Made by a program: the position numbers and the translations under genes
Part shown: piece after piece, positions 62,774 to 64,000 of the stretch
How the letters are laid out: each line of letters begins with the position of its first letter
Numbering within the stretch: the stretch's first letter is position 1
The notes under the pieces: generated by a model
Told to the model about the DNA's origin: nothing
Databases searched by the model: none
The model's input: the letters and a program-made list of their open reading frames with translations, nothing else
Source of the DNA: Candidatus Bathyarchaeota archaeon
GTDB lineage: Archaea > Thermoproteota > Bathyarchaeia > Bathyarchaeales > Bathycorpusculaceae
Assembly: GCA_026014465.1 (NCBI GenBank)
Contig: JAOZID010000010.1
Span: 1,584,303 to 1,648,302 of the forward strand
Direction of reading: 5' to 3'
DNA: 64,000 nt

Positions 62774-63231
62774 AAGACATAGCAGTTTTTGCTTCAAGGT
62801 TTGGCGCTAAAATTGCTCTAAACCCCGAATTCATGGTGCAAAAAGCGGGTCGTTACTACCTGTTAAACCCACGCCTAAAAGAGCTGTGTCAGGGCAGCTT
62901 TTACTATGCGGGTTTGTATTTGGGGAAAACTAAGAACGGCGTTTTCTTCCCAAGCTTTAATCTGCTTAACTTGCTTTTGGACGTGGCTCAAAACAGGGTC
63001 GTGGTTGATAAACGGGCGGCGTGGCTTTTCATATGTGGCAAGGATGTTTTCCAAAACGGCATCAAGAAAGCTTGTGGTTCTCAAAAGAAGGGTGAGTTGA
63101 CTTTGGTTTTGAATCAGCATGGTGAATGCTTGGGTTTTGGGAAAGTAGCCGCCAAGGCTGGTGAGGTGCATGGCAAGGTGGTTGTAAGAAACATCTTGGA
63201 TTTGGGTGATTTTCTGCGTCGTGAACGTTAA
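62770..63231 (+). CDS. PUA-domain RNA-binding protein (NIP7-like)
   Basis: 153 residues from ATG 62770, overlapping the NSUN stop codon. N-terminal domain (VFASRFGAKIALNPEFMVQK) and a C-terminal PUA domain (GFGKVAAKAGEVHGKVVVRN, then ILDLGDFLRRE). It probably brings the methyltransferase to its tRNA or rRNA target. Confidence 0.82.
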   Translation: MKDIAVFASRFGAKIALNPEFMVQKAGRYYLLNPRLKELCQGSFYYAGLYLGKTKNGVFFPSFNLLNLLLDVAQNRVVVDKRAAWLFICGKDVFQNGIKKACGSQKKGELTLVLNQHGECLGFGKVAAKAGEVHGKVVVRNILDLGDFLRRER

Positions 63232-63344
63232 TCTGCGTTGGGGCTGGGCGGTTTTTTCCTGCGCATTTTTTGTTTTCAAATCAGTACATGCTTCCAGACA
63301 AGAGAAATTTGATTGAACGTTTATCTACTGGAAAGGGGGATAAG

Positions 63345-63410
63345 CTTATATATGTTTACGATTAATGTGTTTTCTATAACATATGAAAAGTAGGACTAAC
63401 ATAAGTGAGG
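63345..63410 (+). promoter_or_regulatory. Promoter and SD of glutamine synthetase
   Basis: TATA-like CTTATATATG at 63345-63354 and GAGGT at 63406-63410 before ATG 63418. The intervening leader has no strong repeat. Confidence 0.55.
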
Positions 63411-63417
63411 TAAGAAA

Positions 63418-64000
63418 ATGAAAAACTTCAAAGATGCAGTTTGGAAAAAGAACGTGACCCAAGTAGTCCAGCAAATCCAAGAACAAGAAATCAAATTCGT
63501 CAGGCTCCAATTCACCGACATAAACGGCGTCATCAAAAACTTGGCAGTATCCTCGAAAAACGTTGAAGCAATGTTTGAAAACGGTCAACCTTTCGACGGC
63601 TCCTCCATTACTGGTTACAGACCAATCGAAGAGTCCGACATGGTTTTGTTCCCTGACCCCACAACCTTTGCTGTGCTGCCTTGGAGACCTAAAGAGAAAT
63701 CCTCTTGCAGGCTAATTTGTGACGTGTACACTCCTGACGACAAACGTTTTGATGGTGACCCACGTTACGTGCTTGAAAGAACCCTTGACAAAGCCGCTAA
63801 AGCAGGCTACTCGTTCATATGTGCCCCCGAACTTGAATTCTTCGTTGTAAAAGAATGCGAAGACGGTGGCTTGCCTACTCCAATTGACATGGCAGGTTAC
63901 TTTGACTTCCACGCTGGCGACCTAACTGACGATCTGCGCAGAGAAATTGCTGACACTGCAGCTGCTTTTGACATAGAAATCGAGATTTCTCACCACGAAG
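63418..64000 (+). CDS. glnA: Glutamine synthetase, N-terminal part (runs off window)
   Basis: 194 residues are visible. The beta-grasp domain (IKFVRLQFTDINGVIKNLAV), FDGSSITGYRPIEESDMVLF (start of the catalytic barrel) and EFFVVKE-type metal ligands identify the enzyme that makes glutamine from glutamate and ammonia. ATG 63418 has GAGGT 7 nt upstream. The C-terminal half, including the adenylylation loop and ammonium site, lies beyond the window. Confidence 0.97.
   Translation, partial: MKNFKDAVWKKNVTQVVQQIQEQEIKFVRLQFTDINGVIKNLAVSSKNVEAMFENGQPFDGSSITGYRPIEESDMVLFPDPTTFAVLPWRPKEKSSCRLICDVYTPDDKRFDGDPRYVLERTLDKAAKAGYSFICAPELEFFVVKECEDGGLPTPIDMAGYFDFHAGDLTDDLRREIADTAAAFDIEIEISHHE

Noticed and set aside
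1-64000. CRISPR arrays, rRNA genes, transposases and integrases
   Set aside because: No regularly spaced identical repeats of CRISPR size, no rRNA-like stretch and no mobile-element enzyme were found by eye.

Overview
The window reads as a chromosome segment of an archaeon of the TACK group, most likely a Bathyarchaeia-type organism. The grounds are ribosomal proteins L15e and L13e in tandem, archaeal EF-2, RNase P proteins Rnp2 and Rnp3, archaeosine transglycosylase, a Sulfolobus-type ferredoxin, GTP-type PEP carboxykinase, archaeal aspartic membrane proteases, TATA/SD-type gene starts with many TTG and GTG start codons, and genes packed with ATGA overlaps. There is no rRNA, no CRISPR array and no recognisable transposase. 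This lineage call is inference from gene content, not a database match.

Layout. 1-2.4 kb: the end of a membrane-anchored surface protein, a zinc-ribbon/winged-helix protein, an alpha/beta hydrolase and a decayed winged-helix gene. 2.35-2.66 kb: tRNA-Val(CAC) and tRNA-Phe(GAA). 2.7-4.6 kb: a two-gene operon that fits a Thermoplasma-type mevalonate pathway (mevalonate 3-kinase plus a P-loop kinase). 4.7-8.7 kb: MacB/FtsX-like ABC exporter, peroxiredoxin, endonuclease III. 8.9-15 kb: a tiny gene, a membrane-anchored winged-helix regulator, and two large secreted beta-helix proteins; identical palindromes lie before the regulator/small-gene pair and before the beta-helix operon. 15-17.1 kb: redox genes (glutaredoxin, ferredoxin-thioredoxin reductase fused to rubredoxin, zinc ferredoxin, rubrerythrin). 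17.3-19.7 kb: L15e-L13e-COG1325-Rnp3-Rnp2 operon. 19.8-21.7 kb: an unusual array of 10-bp repeats, then an NfeD-like/SPFH/small membrane protein operon. 21.8-25.3 kb: geranylgeranyl-reductase-type flavoprotein with ferredoxin and divergent HTH gene, then an Lrp/AsnC regulator divergent from an AsnRS-derived asparagine synthetase. 25.4-31.4 kb: PEPCK, a zinc-ribbon protein, two paralogous ribbon-helix-helix-like proteins and a 698-residue S-layer-like protein. 31.6-40.3 kb: a giant DUF4011-type SF1 helicase with C-terminal nuclease and a P-type ATPase. 40.9-57.1 kb: housekeeping genes (EF-2, PAC2 protein, Sm-like protein, UDP-sugar synthesis, sugar kinase, prepilin peptidase, flavoproteins, two presenilin-like proteases, aCPSF2-like nuclease, PHP phosphoesterase, archaeosine TGT). 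57.2-60.4 kb: an AT-rich insert with one gene, a Ski2/Hel308-like helicase fused to a PD-(D/E)XK nuclease. 60.4-64 kb: another beta-helix surface protein, an NSUN methyltransferase with a PUA partner, and the start of glutamine synthetase.

The strongest candidates for something undescribed are the single-chain helicase-nuclease at 57.3-60.1 kb (possible defence protein), the membrane-anchored regulator with its shared palindromes and beta-helix surface operon at 9.1-15 kb, the paired RHH-like proteins with putative operators before their own and the S-layer gene, the in-phase decamer arrays before the NfeD/SPFH operon, and the adjacent mevalonate 3-kinase/P-loop kinase genes. A further odd feature across the window is the abrupt switching, inside single genes, between CA-rich and TG-rich synonymous codon blocks.
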